Assembly: GCF_000759025.1 (NCBI RefSeq)
Contig: NZ_JPOS01000006.1
Coordinates: forward strand, 1-64,000
DNA length: 64,000 nucleotides
Direction of reading: 5' to 3'
Source of the DNA: Phaeodactylibacter xiamenensis
GTDB lineage: Bacteria > Bacteroidota > Bacteroidia > Chitinophagales > Saprospiraceae
Shown: positions 35,949 to 45,677 of the stretch, in pieces
Layout: every line of letters begins with the position of its first letter
How positions within the stretch are numbered: position 1 is the first letter of the stretch
Notes under the pieces: generated by a model
Database searches by the model: none
Seen by the model: the letters and a program-made list of their open reading frames with translations, nothing else
What the model was told of the DNA's origin: nothing
Program-made: the position numbers and the translations under genes

Positions 35949-36345
35949 TACAAACGTCATTGTCTCTGCATTGATTTCTAAAGGACCGCCATGGGAGATT
36001 CTATTTGATATCGTGCTTGAGCATAAAGTGAAAATCTGTATTTCTGATCTTGTGCTGGAAGAATATGTTGAGGTGTTGTCTCGCGATAAGTTTGCTAAGT
36101 TTAAGGATTTCAAGGCTAACTCAGACTTCATAATTGCAATTATCGCGGATTTAGCTATTGTCAAGCAACCCGACGTAGAGATAAATATCTTGCAAGATAA
36201 AAACGACAACAAGTTTTTAGAACTAGCGGAAACAGTAGATGCCGACTTTATTATCACAGGAAATACAAAACACTTTTATATTGATAGTTTTAGAGAAACT
36301 AAGATTGTTACTCCGAGTGAATATTTAGAAAACTACCGACCCTAG
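35929..36345 (+). CDS. PIN-domain toxin (putative ribonuclease)
   Basis: 138 residues, typical for a stand-alone PIN toxin. The conserved acidic residues are visible: D7 in ILDTNVIVSAL, E in LVLEEYVEVLSR, D in ILQDKNDNKFLELAETVDADFIITGN. It probably cuts RNA when not held by the antitoxin encoded just upstream (overlap 20 bp). The pair is AT-rich compared with its neighbours, which suggests acquisition by transfer. Confidence 0.8.
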   Translation: MQKVILDTNVIVSALISKGPPWEILFDIVLEHKVKICISDLVLEEYVEVLSRDKFAKFKDFKANSDFIIAIIADLAIVKQPDVEINILQDKNDNKFLELAETVDADFIITGNTKHFYIDSFRETKIVTPSEYLENYRP

Positions 36346-36357
36346 CAATCTTTCCCC

Positions 36358-37905
36358 GTGACCGACCTCCTAATCGTCCTGGCCTACTTCACCCTCATTT
36401 TCCTGGCGGCGCTCAGCGGCCGTACCGGGGCAGATGTTACCACCGAGGAGTACTTCCTCAGCAACCGCAACCTCCGCTGGCCCTCCGTCGCGCTCTCCAC
36501 CATTGCCACCAACATCAATGGCTATCAGTTTTTGGGAATGATGGGCTCGGCTTACCTGTACGGGCTGGCGCAGGCGAGTTTGGAGATCAACGCCATTCAG
36601 GGCATACTCATGGCTGCCTTCATCTTTGTGCCTATGTACCTGAGTGAGCGGGTGGTGACCATCACGCAGTTTATCAAAAAGCGGCTGGGGGAGCGGGTGG
36701 CACTGTTTTACACCGGGGCTAATATTGCGCTGTTTTCCACCATTACCCTGGGGGCGGCGCTGTTTTGGGGGGCGTACGCGGCAGATTTGGTGTTTGCGGA
36801 GTACATGAGTTACCTGCATCCGGACCGTATCACGCGGATTGCAATACTGGTCATTGGGCTGGGCGTTTTCTCCGCCACTTACACCTATCTGGGTGGGCTG
36901 AACGCGGTAGTCAAAACCGACATCATTCAATTTACCATACTGCTGCTGGGTGGTTTTGTGGTGCTCTTTGTGGCTATTCATCATTTGGGCGGCTGGCGAC
37001 AATTGTATGTCAAAACACCGGAACTTATGCACCTGCACCTCCCAGCTGACCATGAGAAGCTCCCCTGGACGCACATCTTCGGCCTCTTTCTGCTCAACAT
37101 CAACTACTGGTGCGCTAATCAAACCGTCATGCAGCGCTCCCTGGCCGCCAAAAACCTGAAGCAAGCCCAAATCGGCCTGATGGTGGGCGGGCTGACCAAG
37201 TACGTGATGGCGGTGCTGATCGTTATTCCGGGGATCGCCCTGGTGGGCATACTGGGGGAGAATGGCCTGGCAGAGCCTGACCTGGCCTTTCCGTATTTGG
37301 TGAAAACCTACCTGCCGGTGGGCGTAAAAGGCATTATTCTCTGCGCCCTCTTTGCCTCCCTCATGAGTACGGTGGACTCTACGTTCAATTCCCTCGCCAC
37401 GCTATGGTCGATTGATATCTACAAGGCTTACATCAAGAAAGGCGCGACCGATTTAGAGGTGGTCAATGCCGGGCGGCGCGTTATCCTCGTCACTCTTTTT
37501 ACCGGCGTGTTGATGGGATTGGTGCTGCTCTACGTCAAGTTTGAAAACCCACAGGCTGCCTTCACCCACACCCTGAACGAGCTGCGATACTACATCAACT
37601 GTGGCATCGTGGTACTCATCTGTGGAGCGGCTTTCCTGCTGCTGCCCAACCACCGGTTTGCATTGGTTGCCTTTTTGAGCACGATTCCGCTGCACCTTAT
37701 CTTCCAATACTTCTTCCCGGAGATGAACTACTTCGTGCGGGCGGGCTGGGTGATTTTTATTGCCTTTGCCCTGCTTAGCCTCAGCAGCTGGCGGGGCGGG
37801 TGGCGCTCCTGGCGTGCGTTACTGTACCCCGGCTCGCGCCGTATTCGGTTGATTGGCTGGGGGTTGCTGGGGTCTTTGGTGGTGTTGCATGTGGTGTTTC
37901 ATTAG
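36358..37905 (+). CDS. Sodium:solute symporter (SSS family)
   Basis: 515 residues from a GTG start, 12 bp after the toxin stop. About 13-14 membrane segments. SSS landmarks are ATNINGYQFLGMMGSAYLYG, the GAALFWGAYAADL segment, and FASLMSTVDSTFNSLATLWSIDIYKAYIKK, which carries the conserved Na2 site region (SxxST). It imports a solute with Na+; closest by pattern to sugar- or myo-inositol-type symporters, but the substrate is unknown. A tandem repeat array follows directly. Confidence 0.88.
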   Translation: MTDLLIVLAYFTLIFLAALSGRTGADVTTEEYFLSNRNLRWPSVALSTIATNINGYQFLGMMGSAYLYGLAQASLEINAIQGILMAAFIFVPMYLSERVVTITQFIKKRLGERVALFYTGANIALFSTITLGAALFWGAYAADLVFAEYMSYLHPDRITRIAILVIGLGVFSATYTYLGGLNAVVKTDIIQFTILLLGGFVVLFVAIHHLGGWRQLYVKTPELMHLHLPADHEKLPWTHIFGLFLLNINYWCANQTVMQRSLAAKNLKQAQIGLMVGGLTKYVMAVLIVIPGIALVGILGENGLAEPDLAFPYLVKTYLPVGVKGIILCALFASLMSTVDSTFNSLATLWSIDIYKAYIKKGATDLEVVNAGRRVILVTLFTGVLMGLVLLYVKFENPQAAFTHTLNELRYYINCGIVVLICGAAFLLLPNHRFALVAFLSTIPLHLIFQYFFPEMNYFVRAGWVIFIAFALLSLSSWRGGWRSWRALLYPGSRRIRLIGWGLLGSLVVLHVVFH

Positions 37906-37910
37906 GTTTG

Positions 37911-38901
37911 GGTAAACACGTAGGCACATAGGTTAGCGGTTTTTGATTGAATGGGTTTGAAAAGAATACTCCTTGAAGCTGCCGCTGAGTGGAAACACAT
38001 AGGCACAGAGGGTACATAGTTTTGCAGCCTCCGCATGGATAATACACGCCTATGTGTGCTATGTGCCTATGTGTTTAAAAAGAATGCTACTTGTTGCTGC
38101 CGCTGAGTGGAAACTCATAGGCATATAGGGTACATAGTTTTGCAGCCTCCGCATGGATAATACACGCCTATGTGTGCTATGTGCCTATGTGTTTAAAAAG
38201 AATGCTACTTGTTGCTGCCGCTGAGTGGAAACACATAGGCATATAGGGTACATAGTTTTGCAGCCTCCGCATGGATAATGCACGCCTATGTGTGCTATGC
38301 TCCTATGTGTTTAAAAAGAATGCTACTTGTTGCTGCCGCTGAGTGGAAACACATAGGCATATAGGGTACATAGTTTTGCAGCCTCCGCATGGATAATACA
38401 CGCCTATGTGTGCTATGTGCCTATGTGTTTAAAAAGAATGCTACTTGTTGCTGCCGCTGAGTGGAAACACATAGGCATATAGGGTACATAGTTTTGCAGC
38501 CTCCGCATGGACAATACACGCCTATGTGTGCTATGTGCCTATGTGTTTAAAAAGAATGCTACTTGTTGCTGCCGCTGAGTGGAAACACATAGGCATATAG
38601 GGTACATAGTTTTGCAGCCTCCGCATGGACAATACACGCCTATGTGTGCTATGTGCCTATGTGTTTAAAAAGAATGCTACTTGTTGCTGCCGCTGAGTGG
38701 AAACACATAGGCATATAGGGTACATAGTTTTGCAGCCTCCGCATGGACAATACACGCCTATGTGTGCTATGTGCCTATGTGTTTAAAAAGAATGCTACTT
38801 GTTGCTGCCGCTGAGTGGAAACACATAGGCATATAGGGTACATAGTTTTGCAGCCTCCGCATGGACAATACACGCCTATGTGTGCTATGTGCCTATGTGT
38901 T
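37911..38901. repeat. 118-bp tandem repeat array, eight units
   Basis: The marker GCATGGA[TC]AAT recurs at ggat/ggac 38037, 38155, 38273, 38391, 38509, 38627, 38745 and 38863, a constant 118-bp period. Each unit carries an 11-bp inverted repeat (ACACATAGGCA / TGCCTATGTGT), a TAGTTTTG that fits the TAnnTTTG -7 box, and ten bases later an ATG that opens a 23-codon Cys-rich frame (starts MDNTRLCVLCAYV, ends in CCCR). The first unit is degenerate; units 5-8 share GGAC while 1-4 have GGAT, pointing to stepwise expansion. 118 is not a multiple of three, so the array is not one coding repeat. Confidence 0.9.
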
Positions 38902-38926
38902 AAATGAGAAAGCCCCGACAGGGCTG

Positions 38927-39193
38927 CTAAGCCCCATCCCGCCCTGCCAGCTCCGCCCGCACTGCCTTCAACTTCGCCTGAAGGCTTTGCCCATTTTTCG
39001 CCACAACGGCAATTATCAGCAGGGGGATGGCCGTGTAGAGCAAGCCAAAGCCATTTTTCACCAGTCCGTAGATCATTACTCCAGCTAAGAAGCCGGTAAA
39101 CACATTGCCTGTGAGGTTTTGTCTTTTCAGTTTTTGCTCCTCTGTACGCAGCGCTTCCAGCGTCAGCTGAGCGTAGTCCTTTTGATCTTTCAT
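38927..39193 (-). CDS. Small two-helix membrane protein
   Basis: 88 residues from the ATG at 39193. An N-terminal charged coiled coil (YAQLTLEALRTEEQKLKRQ) is followed by two membrane segments (VFTGFLAGVMIYGLV, LLYTAIPLLIIAVVA) and a basic tail. This layout recurs in small Bacteroidota membrane proteins of unknown function. A hairpin (AGCCC/GGGCT) just after its stop may be the terminator. Confidence 0.6.
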   Translation of the reverse strand: MKDQKDYAQLTLEALRTEEQKLKRQNLTGNVFTGFLAGVMIYGLVKNGFGLLYTAIPLLIIAVVAKNGQSLQAKLKAVRAELAGRDGA

Positions 39194-39341
39194 AATGCTC
39201 CGATTTGTCAACATTTGGGCAATCTAACGTTATTAAGTGGATTTTGAGAACCTACAAATATTTGGCTCGTTATCCAGTTGTTAAAATTATACAAAAGATC
39301 AATTTTCTAATGTTCACCTACTCTTTTACAACACCCCTGGT

Positions 39342-42300
39342 ATGAAAAATATGTACTTGCTTCTAGCCCTTATGTGTACAGTTGCCCTTACGGCGCAGAA
39401 TACCTACAATGCTCCTGAATTCGGAGACCTGGAAATCAATGATTGTAATGGCATTCTTTACGACTTCGGTGGGCCCGATGCGCCATACACCGATGACAAT
39501 GAAGCCTACATCTACATCAATGGCACCTCCGGTGACGCGCTGTCCCTTACTTTTACTCAATTTGATATAGAGGACCACTTTGACTTTCTTACCATTTATG
39601 ACGGCTCTTCGACGAACAGCCCTTTGGTCGGCACCTATACCGGCTTGAATCTACCCAACAACGGTAACCCTATATTGCTTTCGGGCACCAGCTGCCTGCT
39701 GGTATTCACCAGTGATTTCACCATCACCGGCGCAGGGTTTGCGATGAATTTCGATTGCATCGACTTTACAGAGCCTCCTGTGGCAGCCGCAGCCTTCCCG
39801 GCCCTGAGCTGTACAGGCACTGTCGCCTTCTCGGATGCCTCTACTTTTTTCCCAACCAGTTGGACATGGGACTTCGGGGATGGCAACACTTCAACGGAGC
39901 AAAACCCGGTTCATACCTACGATGAGCCCGGCACCTACGATGTGCAGCTGGAGGTTTGTAATGATAATGGCTGCGATACCTTCTCTGCCAGTCAGGCGAT
40001 TACCTTCGACCCGGAAAGTTTTGCCTGTACCAATGGCATCAGTATGCCCACCCACGGACTGGAAACTACTACGCTTTGTAATGGCGTTTTGTACGACGAT
40101 GGCGGTCCCGATGGCAATTACACCGAAGGTAGCAACGGACAGTTCCTGATTGCGCCTCCGGGAGCAACGAGCATCACGGTCACTTTTACGGCTTTCAATT
40201 TAGGCGCTGCTGCCACCAATAATGATCAGTTGTCACTGTTTGCAGTGAATAATGGCACCTACACGCCCCTTGCTACCTACCTAGGTGACAACCTGCCCAA
40301 CAACGGGCAGCCCATTACTTTTCAGGCCCAGGCGCTGGGACTGTTCTTTTTTGCCGACCACCAGGGCAATTTCCCTGGATTTGAAATGATTTGGGAAGCC
40401 AATGGTATCGCTAATCCGCCTTCCGCTTCCTTTACCACTAATGCCACGGAAGTACCGTTCGGTACGGCCATTCAGTTTACGGACAGCAGTACCGAAAACC
40501 CCGGCGCATGGTTCTGGGATTTTGGTGATGGGAACACCTCAAATGAGCAAAACCCGAGTTATGTTTACCCGGAAGCCGGCACCTATAGCGTTGTCCTGAC
40601 CGTAACCAACTGTAATGGTTCTGATACGAGCATGTCGTTGGAAGTCATGGTACAGGAGCCGCCCGCGCTAACGGTTGACCCGGATAGTTTTTCCATCGAA
40701 CTCGACGCTGGCACCACCACTACGGCAACACTCAACCTCTGCAACATCGGGCAGGGAGATTTGCTTGCCACGATGAGCAGTCAGGATGAGATGAACCAAA
40801 CCGGTTACCGCTTTGACTTTACCACCTCTGATCAGGGCGCGGGCTTCAACTGGCAGCTTTTCAATCAGGACTTTGAAGTCATTGCAGAAAACAGCCAAAC
40901 GTACGCTGCCAACTCTACCTATACAGAGATCATCAACGGGCTGGAGCCTGGTACGGAGTATTTCTTTTGGATTGCGGGCGTGCCGGAAGGGACTTCCGTT
41001 TTTGAAATTTTCACGCTTACCGATTTAGGGACAGGTGAGCAACTATTTTCCGGATTCTTTGAGTTTATCATCGATCAGGTATACATCCTGCCCCTGCCAC
41101 TCAGTGGTCCCGGCGGAGCGCCAACCTGGCTTTCAACCGGCACAAACAGCAACCCGCTTCCTGCCGGGGACTGTGAAGCCATAACGGTTACTTTTGATGC
41201 TTCGGAACTGGTGGACGGCACCTACGAAGGTTCGATCATCATCAACAGCAATGACCCGGATCAGCCAACGGTGACCATCCCGGTGACGCTGATTGTAAAC
41301 GGGACGCCGGAGCTGAGTATTTCCACCAATGACCTCAACTTTGGGGAAGTACAAATAGGTGCTACTGCCACCCTTAGCTTTACTTTAGAGAATACGGGTA
41401 CCGCCCCCACCGAAGTAAGTGGGTTAGAGGCTGCCCTGGCTGGTTTTGAAGTAGCAAGCCCTAACAGCCTTACCCTGGCCCCATTTGCAGCACAGACCAT
41501 CAGCGTTTCCTTCACGCCGGGCGAGCTGGGTGCTTTAACCGAAACCCTGACGCTTGCCAATAATGCCGGAGATGACCTCCTGGTTAACCTTACCGGCACG
41601 GGCATAGCTGCTCCGAGCCTGACCGTCAACCCTACTGCGTTCACTGTTGAGCTGATTGAAGGGCAGGATACCACTTTGACCGTAGATGTAGGGAACGTTG
41701 GAGAAGCGCCCCTTGATTTTACGATCAATACACAGTCCGGCAATACCGGTTTTGTATTCAACTTCACCACCGACAACTGGGGCGAGGAGTTTTCCTGGGT
41801 ACTCATGGACAATGGAAACAACACGGTTCAAAATTCTGAAGGCATCGTATATCAGTCGAATACAGCGTACAGCGTAGAACTGTCCGGGCTATCTGCGGAT
41901 GAGTCATATACGCTTCAACTGCTGGACAGCTGGGGAGATGGCGCACTGCCTAATTACAGTGTGGTTGACCTGGTTTCCGGGCAGGAAGTAGCCTCCGGTA
42001 CCTTCATCGGGGATGGGTTACTGCAGGAACTGGTTCCTCTTGGCAGCCCGGCTGCGGCTGATTTCTCAGGTATTTCGCCCACAAGCGGTACTGTAGCGGT
42101 CAACGGGAGCACTGCGCTACAGATTGATCTGGACGCCACGGGCCTGGCCACCGGTGTTTACAATCTGGTGTACGAGTTGGAAACCAATGACCCACTTCAG
42201 CCTATGGTGCCCATCAATGTGACGCTCTTTGTCATTGCTCCGGTGACTGCGGGTATTGAGGCGCCCGCATTCATCTGCGGCACAATACCGGTGCAGTTTA

Positions 42301-44222
42301 CGGATGTCAGTACTAATCAGCCTACAAGCTGGACCTGGAACTTTGGGGACGGTACTACCTCCACCGAACAAAACCCGGTGCACACCTATACCGAAAGCGG
42401 CACCTACACCATCACGCTGGAAGCCTGCAATGCGCTGGGCTGTGACGTCATCACGCTTGTCGATTTTATTGCCGTAGAACTTGATTGCTTTTCCCAAAAC
42501 ATACCAGCAGAACCGCACGGCTTTGAGACCGTCACGGTCTGCTCTGGCAATCTGTACGACTCTGGCGGACCCAATGGACCTTACCAGGAAGGCAACCTGG
42601 CTGCTGTTACCATTGCACCACCCGGAGCCTCTACAGTCAGCATCACCTTTAGCGAATTCAATTACCAGGAGCACGCAGATTTTGTGTTTGTATACGATGG
42701 CTTTCCCGGTACAGGCACGCTCCTAGGGTCATTCACCGGCAATGAATTGCAAGGGCAAACTTTAACTGCCGCCTCTGGTGTACTCACTGTGCAGGAATAT
42801 ACCGATCACTTTGTAAACTTGAGTGGTTTTGTTGCCACCTTTACCTGCGACGCAGTGCCAGCACAGCGGCCTAAGCCTCAGTTTTCGATAGCAGATACGC
42901 TTGTTTGTGCCAATGAGCCCATCGTGTTTATTGACGAGAGCCTGCAACTTCCCACTTCCTGGTTCTGGGAGTTTGGTAATGGCGGCGTCTCAAATGAGCA
43001 AAATCCTGTCTATTTCTACCCAGAGAGCGGAACATATACCGTAACGCTCACCGCCTGCAATGCCGAAGGCTGCAACACGATTGTGCAGAATATTACCATA
43101 ACGGTAGACCCCGACTGCGTGATTGAAAATATGCCGGTGAACGGGCAGCAAGTGATCCAGGGTTGTTTTGGAAGCCTCTATGATTCAGGTGGACCGGACA
43201 GCAACTACGTAGACAACAATACGGGAATAACAACGATCATTAGCCCGGTCGGCCCTATCACTTTAGAGTTTGTAGCTTTCAATTATGAAAATGGGTTCGA
43301 CGGAGTAGCTGTTTTTGATGGTGCGGATACCGATGCACCGTTACTTGGCTACTTTACGGGCAATGAGCTGCCGGAGCCTATCACTTCCTCCGGTACGGTG
43401 ATCACTATTGTGGAAAATACAGACTTTTTCGAGAACGAGAGCGGCTTCCAGATTGACTACAGCTGCCAGGGCACGTTGAATTTTGCCGGGTCTCAGATTA
43501 CAGCAGCTAATGCAGAAATGTGCGATGGTGTACGCTCTTTCGGTGTGAATACCTCATCTAATATCGACAGCTGGAGCTGGGACTTTGGAGATGGGCACAC
43601 TTCCACGGAGGCCAATCCAGAGCATACACTCGGGCACAACGGCATTCACCACATCGAGGTAACGATTTGTAACGGGGAAGGCTGTGAAACACTCGAGACC
43701 ATGATCTACTCCAATAAGCTCACTCCTGAAATTGATGCCCCGGATACGGTGGCACCAGGCCAGGAAGTCCACTTCCACGGTCTAACCGAAGAAGCCACGC
43801 ACTGGAACTGGGACTTTGGCAATGGAGAGACTGCCGATCATGCGACGCCAATGACCATCTACGAGGAACCGGGATGGCACGAGGTACAGATCAGCCTCAT
43901 AAATATGGATGTCCATGAGACTTGTGATGCCAGTCATACCCACTCCATTTATGTAGATCCCAATCTGACCAGCACCAGCGATGTTGCCGCGCGGAACTTC
44001 ACGGTATTCCCCAACCCTACCACCGGGCAGCTCAATATTCGTGGCCTGGAGGCGCTGGGAGATGGCTATGAAATCCGTATCCACTCGGCAGTCGGGCAAT
44101 TGGTGAAAGCGCAGCCTTTGACACCAGCGCTATCCATAGCGGAGCTCCCTTCCGGCATCTATGTCCTGGAAGTGGTCAGCGGACAGGAGGTGATCGACCG
44201 GCAGAAGGTGATCAAGGAATAA
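39342..44222 (+). CDS. Giant PKD/CUB-like surface protein with T9SS domain
   Basis: 1626 residues with a signal peptide (MYLLLALMCTVALTAQ). At least six PKD domains are marked by WxWDFGDG-type motifs near residues 174, 391, 996, 1205, 1409 and 1486. Between them lie four or five CUB-like domains (CNGILYDFGGPDAPYTDDN, CSGNLYDSGGPNGPYQEGN), two copies of a FDFTTSDQGAGFNWQLF/FNFTTDNWGEEFSWVLM module, and a Hydin/ASPM-like domain at ~680-770 (LNFGEVQIGATATLSFTLENTG). A type A sorting domain closes the protein (FTVFPNPTTGQLNIRG). Probably an adhesin or matrix protein. Strong terminator downstream. Confidence 0.87.
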   Translation: MKNMYLLLALMCTVALTAQNTYNAPEFGDLEINDCNGILYDFGGPDAPYTDDNEAYIYINGTSGDALSLTFTQFDIEDHFDFLTIYDGSSTNSPLVGTYTGLNLPNNGNPILLSGTSCLLVFTSDFTITGAGFAMNFDCIDFTEPPVAAAAFPALSCTGTVAFSDASTFFPTSWTWDFGDGNTSTEQNPVHTYDEPGTYDVQLEVCNDNGCDTFSASQAITFDPESFACTNGISMPTHGLETTTLCNGVLYDDGGPDGNYTEGSNGQFLIAPPGATSITVTFTAFNLGAAATNNDQLSLFAVNNGTYTPLATYLGDNLPNNGQPITFQAQALGLFFFADHQGNFPGFEMIWEANGIANPPSASFTTNATEVPFGTAIQFTDSSTENPGAWFWDFGDGNTSNEQNPSYVYPEAGTYSVVLTVTNCNGSDTSMSLEVMVQEPPALTVDPDSFSIELDAGTTTTATLNLCNIGQGDLLATMSSQDEMNQTGYRFDFTTSDQGAGFNWQLFNQDFEVIAENSQTYAANSTYTEIINGLEPGTEYFFWIAGVPEGTSVFEIFTLTDLGTGEQLFSGFFEFIIDQVYILPLPLSGPGGAPTWLSTGTNSNPLPAGDCEAITVTFDASELVDGTYEGSIIINSNDPDQPTVTIPVTLIVNGTPELSISTNDLNFGEVQIGATATLSFTLENTGTAPTEVSGLEAALAGFEVASPNSLTLAPFAAQTISVSFTPGELGALTETLTLANNAGDDLLVNLTGTGIAAPSLTVNPTAFTVELIEGQDTTLTVDVGNVGEAPLDFTINTQSGNTGFVFNFTTDNWGEEFSWVLMDNGNNTVQNSEGIVYQSNTAYSVELSGLSADESYTLQLLDSWGDGALPNYSVVDLVSGQEVASGTFIGDGLLQELVPLGSPAAADFSGISPTSGTVAVNGSTALQIDLDATGLATGVYNLVYELETNDPLQPMVPINVTLFVIAPVTAGIEAPAFICGTIPVQFTDVSTNQPTSWTWNFGDGTTSTEQNPVHTYTESGTYTITLEACNALGCDVITLVDFIAVELDCFSQNIPAEPHGFETVTVCSGNLYDSGGPNGPYQEGNLAAVTIAPPGASTVSITFSEFNYQEHADFVFVYDGFPGTGTLLGSFTGNELQGQTLTAASGVLTVQEYTDHFVNLSGFVATFTCDAVPAQRPKPQFSIADTLVCANEPIVFIDESLQLPTSWFWEFGNGGVSNEQNPVYFYPESGTYTVTLTACNAEGCNTIVQNITITVDPDCVIENMPVNGQQVIQGCFGSLYDSGGPDSNYVDNNTGITTIISPVGPITLEFVAFNYENGFDGVAVFDGADTDAPLLGYFTGNELPEPITSSGTVITIVENTDFFENESGFQIDYSCQGTLNFAGSQITAANAEMCDGVRSFGVNTSSNIDSWSWDFGDGHTSTEANPEHTLGHNGIHHIEVTICNGEGCETLETMIYSNKLTPEIDAPDTVAPGQEVHFHGLTEEATHWNWDFGNGETADHATPMTIYEEPGWHEVQISLINMDVHETCDASHTHSIYVDPNLTSTSDVAARNFTVFPNPTTGQLNIRGLEALGDGYEIRIHSAVGQLVKAQPLTPALSIAELPSGIYVLEVVSGQEVIDRQKVIKE

Positions 44223-44252
44223 AAGGCAGGAGATCGAAACGGGCTTGATAAG

Positions 44253-44286
44253 AGACAGCATCCTGTTGGGGTGCTGTCTTTTTTTC
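44253..44286 (+). terminator. Rho-independent terminator of the PKD/CUB gene
   Basis: AGACAGCA (44253-44260) pairs with TGCTGTCT (44272-44279), followed by a run of seven T. It begins 30 bp after the stop. Confidence 0.85.
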
Positions 44287-44372
44287 AGCTCCTACTTTGA
44301 AGCGCTTACCGATACCTCCCTGATAAAAATCAACATAAATGGCCAGGCGATTGCGGCTCACCTCTAGACGCT

Positions 44373-45497
44373 CTATTCGTTGAACAAATCCAAATATGCT
44401 TTAAAGGCGTACATTTTGGCCCGTCCGCCATTTGGCAGCTGAACAAGTATACCTGCTTCTTCCAGGTCCGACATCAGCTTATAAGCACTTACTTTTGACT
44501 TGCCGATAATCTCTGCAATTTGGTCCGCATCAGTGACAGGACGTTTAAAGAGCTGCTCCAGGACCTGCTTCGCGCCCTTCGAACGCCCTCCCAAGCTCTC
44601 GAGGCGTTCGTCCATTGCTCTTTGCAACCGAAGGATGCCATCGAAGGTTTTTATGCCACGCTTGGCGGTTTCGATCATGCCGGTCAGAAAAAACTTGTAC
44701 CATTGATTGATGTCATTGTGCGTCCGGACCCGTGTGAGGTTATCGTAGTACAACAAGCGATGCCGTTCGAAGAAGTCTGACAGATATAGGATAGGTTTAT
44801 GTAATATCCCCTTACTTACAAGGTAAAGCGTAATCAACAGGCGACCAACTCTGCCATTCCCATCGAGAAACGGATGAATTGTTTCGAACTGATAATGAAT
44901 GAGTGCAATTTTTATAAGATCAGGGATCGGAGCTAGTTCATCATTGGCAAACTTTTCAAGATCACTCATTAGTTCAGGAATGTAAGTATGGGGAGGTGGC
45001 ACGAAGGTGGCATCATCCAAGGTTGCCCCACCAATCCAGTTTTGACTGGTACGAAAGGTACCGGGCATTTTTTTACTTCCTCTGACGCCTTGCATAAGCG
45101 TTCTGTGGATTTCTCTTATTAATCGGCTGGAAAAAGGCAGCTCTTGAAGTAAGTCGACCGCAAGATTCATCGCCTTTATGTAATTTTGAACTTCTTCCCA
45201 GTCATCTTTAAGACCGGGAGAAACATCCGATTTTTTCATGAAAGCCTCCTCAATATTCGTTTGCGTGCCCTCTATGCGCGAAGACTGAGTGGCCTCCTTG
45301 GCAATGTGCATGCTTATGTAAAGGTCAATATCAACATAAGCTGAATACATGTCCAGTCTGCCGAGGTGGCGGTCAGCTTTACTCAGCAGCTGTATCACCT
45401 CCATATCTGCTATCTCCCAATTTATGAATATAGGCTTAGGGATGAAGGCTTTGTAGTACCCCTGATTGACATAGTGCCCTGCTTTAAAATCTTTCAT
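44373..45497 (-). CDS. Fic-family AMP/nucleotidyl-transferase with C-terminal winged helix
   Basis: 374 residues from the ATG at 45497 (an upstream TTG exists). The Fic core HPFLDGNGRVGR has catalytic H208. The inhibitory helix motif SSRIEG (S72, E76, G77) is N-terminal, so this is a class II, self-inhibited Fic protein. The C-terminal ~70 residues form a winged-helix-like region (RPVTDADQIAEIIGKSKVSAYKLMSDLEEAGIL). Fic enzymes usually transfer AMP to protein Tyr/Thr/Ser. The target is unknown. The promoter region contains three 41-bp-spaced palindromes, which fits self-regulation through the winged helix. Confidence 0.88.
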   Translation of the reverse strand: MKDFKAGHYVNQGYYKAFIPKPIFINWEIADMEVIQLLSKADRHLGRLDMYSAYVDIDLYISMHIAKEATQSSRIEGTQTNIEEAFMKKSDVSPGLKDDWEEVQNYIKAMNLAVDLLQELPFSSRLIREIHRTLMQGVRGSKKMPGTFRTSQNWIGGATLDDATFVPPPHTYIPELMSDLEKFANDELAPIPDLIKIALIHYQFETIHPFLDGNGRVGRLLITLYLVSKGILHKPILYLSDFFERHRLLYYDNLTRVRTHNDINQWYKFFLTGMIETAKRGIKTFDGILRLQRAMDERLESLGGRSKGAKQVLEQLFKRPVTDADQIAEIIGKSKVSAYKLMSDLEEAGILVQLPNGGRAKMYAFKAYLDLFNE

Positions 45498-45543
45498 GTA
45501 GCTTAAAACACCCAACCCTTTAATTAAGTTTCCACGGTAAAAA

Positions 45544-45651
45544 CTTAACTCAATAGAATTTTAGTTAAGAAAATAGCCCTAAAACTTAACTGAATAAGAT
45601 TTCAGTTAAGAAGAACGCCTCAAAACTTAACTCAACACTTTTTCAGTTAAG
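45544..45651. promoter_or_regulatory. Three palindromic operator-like repeats upstream of fic
   Basis: CTTAACT-N12-AGTTAAG occurs at 45544-45569, 45585-45610 and 45626-45651, exactly 41 bp apart (about four helical turns). The bases next to each copy are also partly conserved (AAACTTAACT). Position (47-154 bp before the Fic start) and regular phasing fit cooperative binding of a dimeric regulator, possibly the Fic protein itself. Confidence 0.7.
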
Positions 45652-45677
45652 CACCGGGCGGGCAGCCTCTCCCCTAC

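Noticed and set aside
37911..38901. CRISPR array
   Set aside because: Repeat unit is 118 bp with no variable spacers, and no cas gene is in the window.
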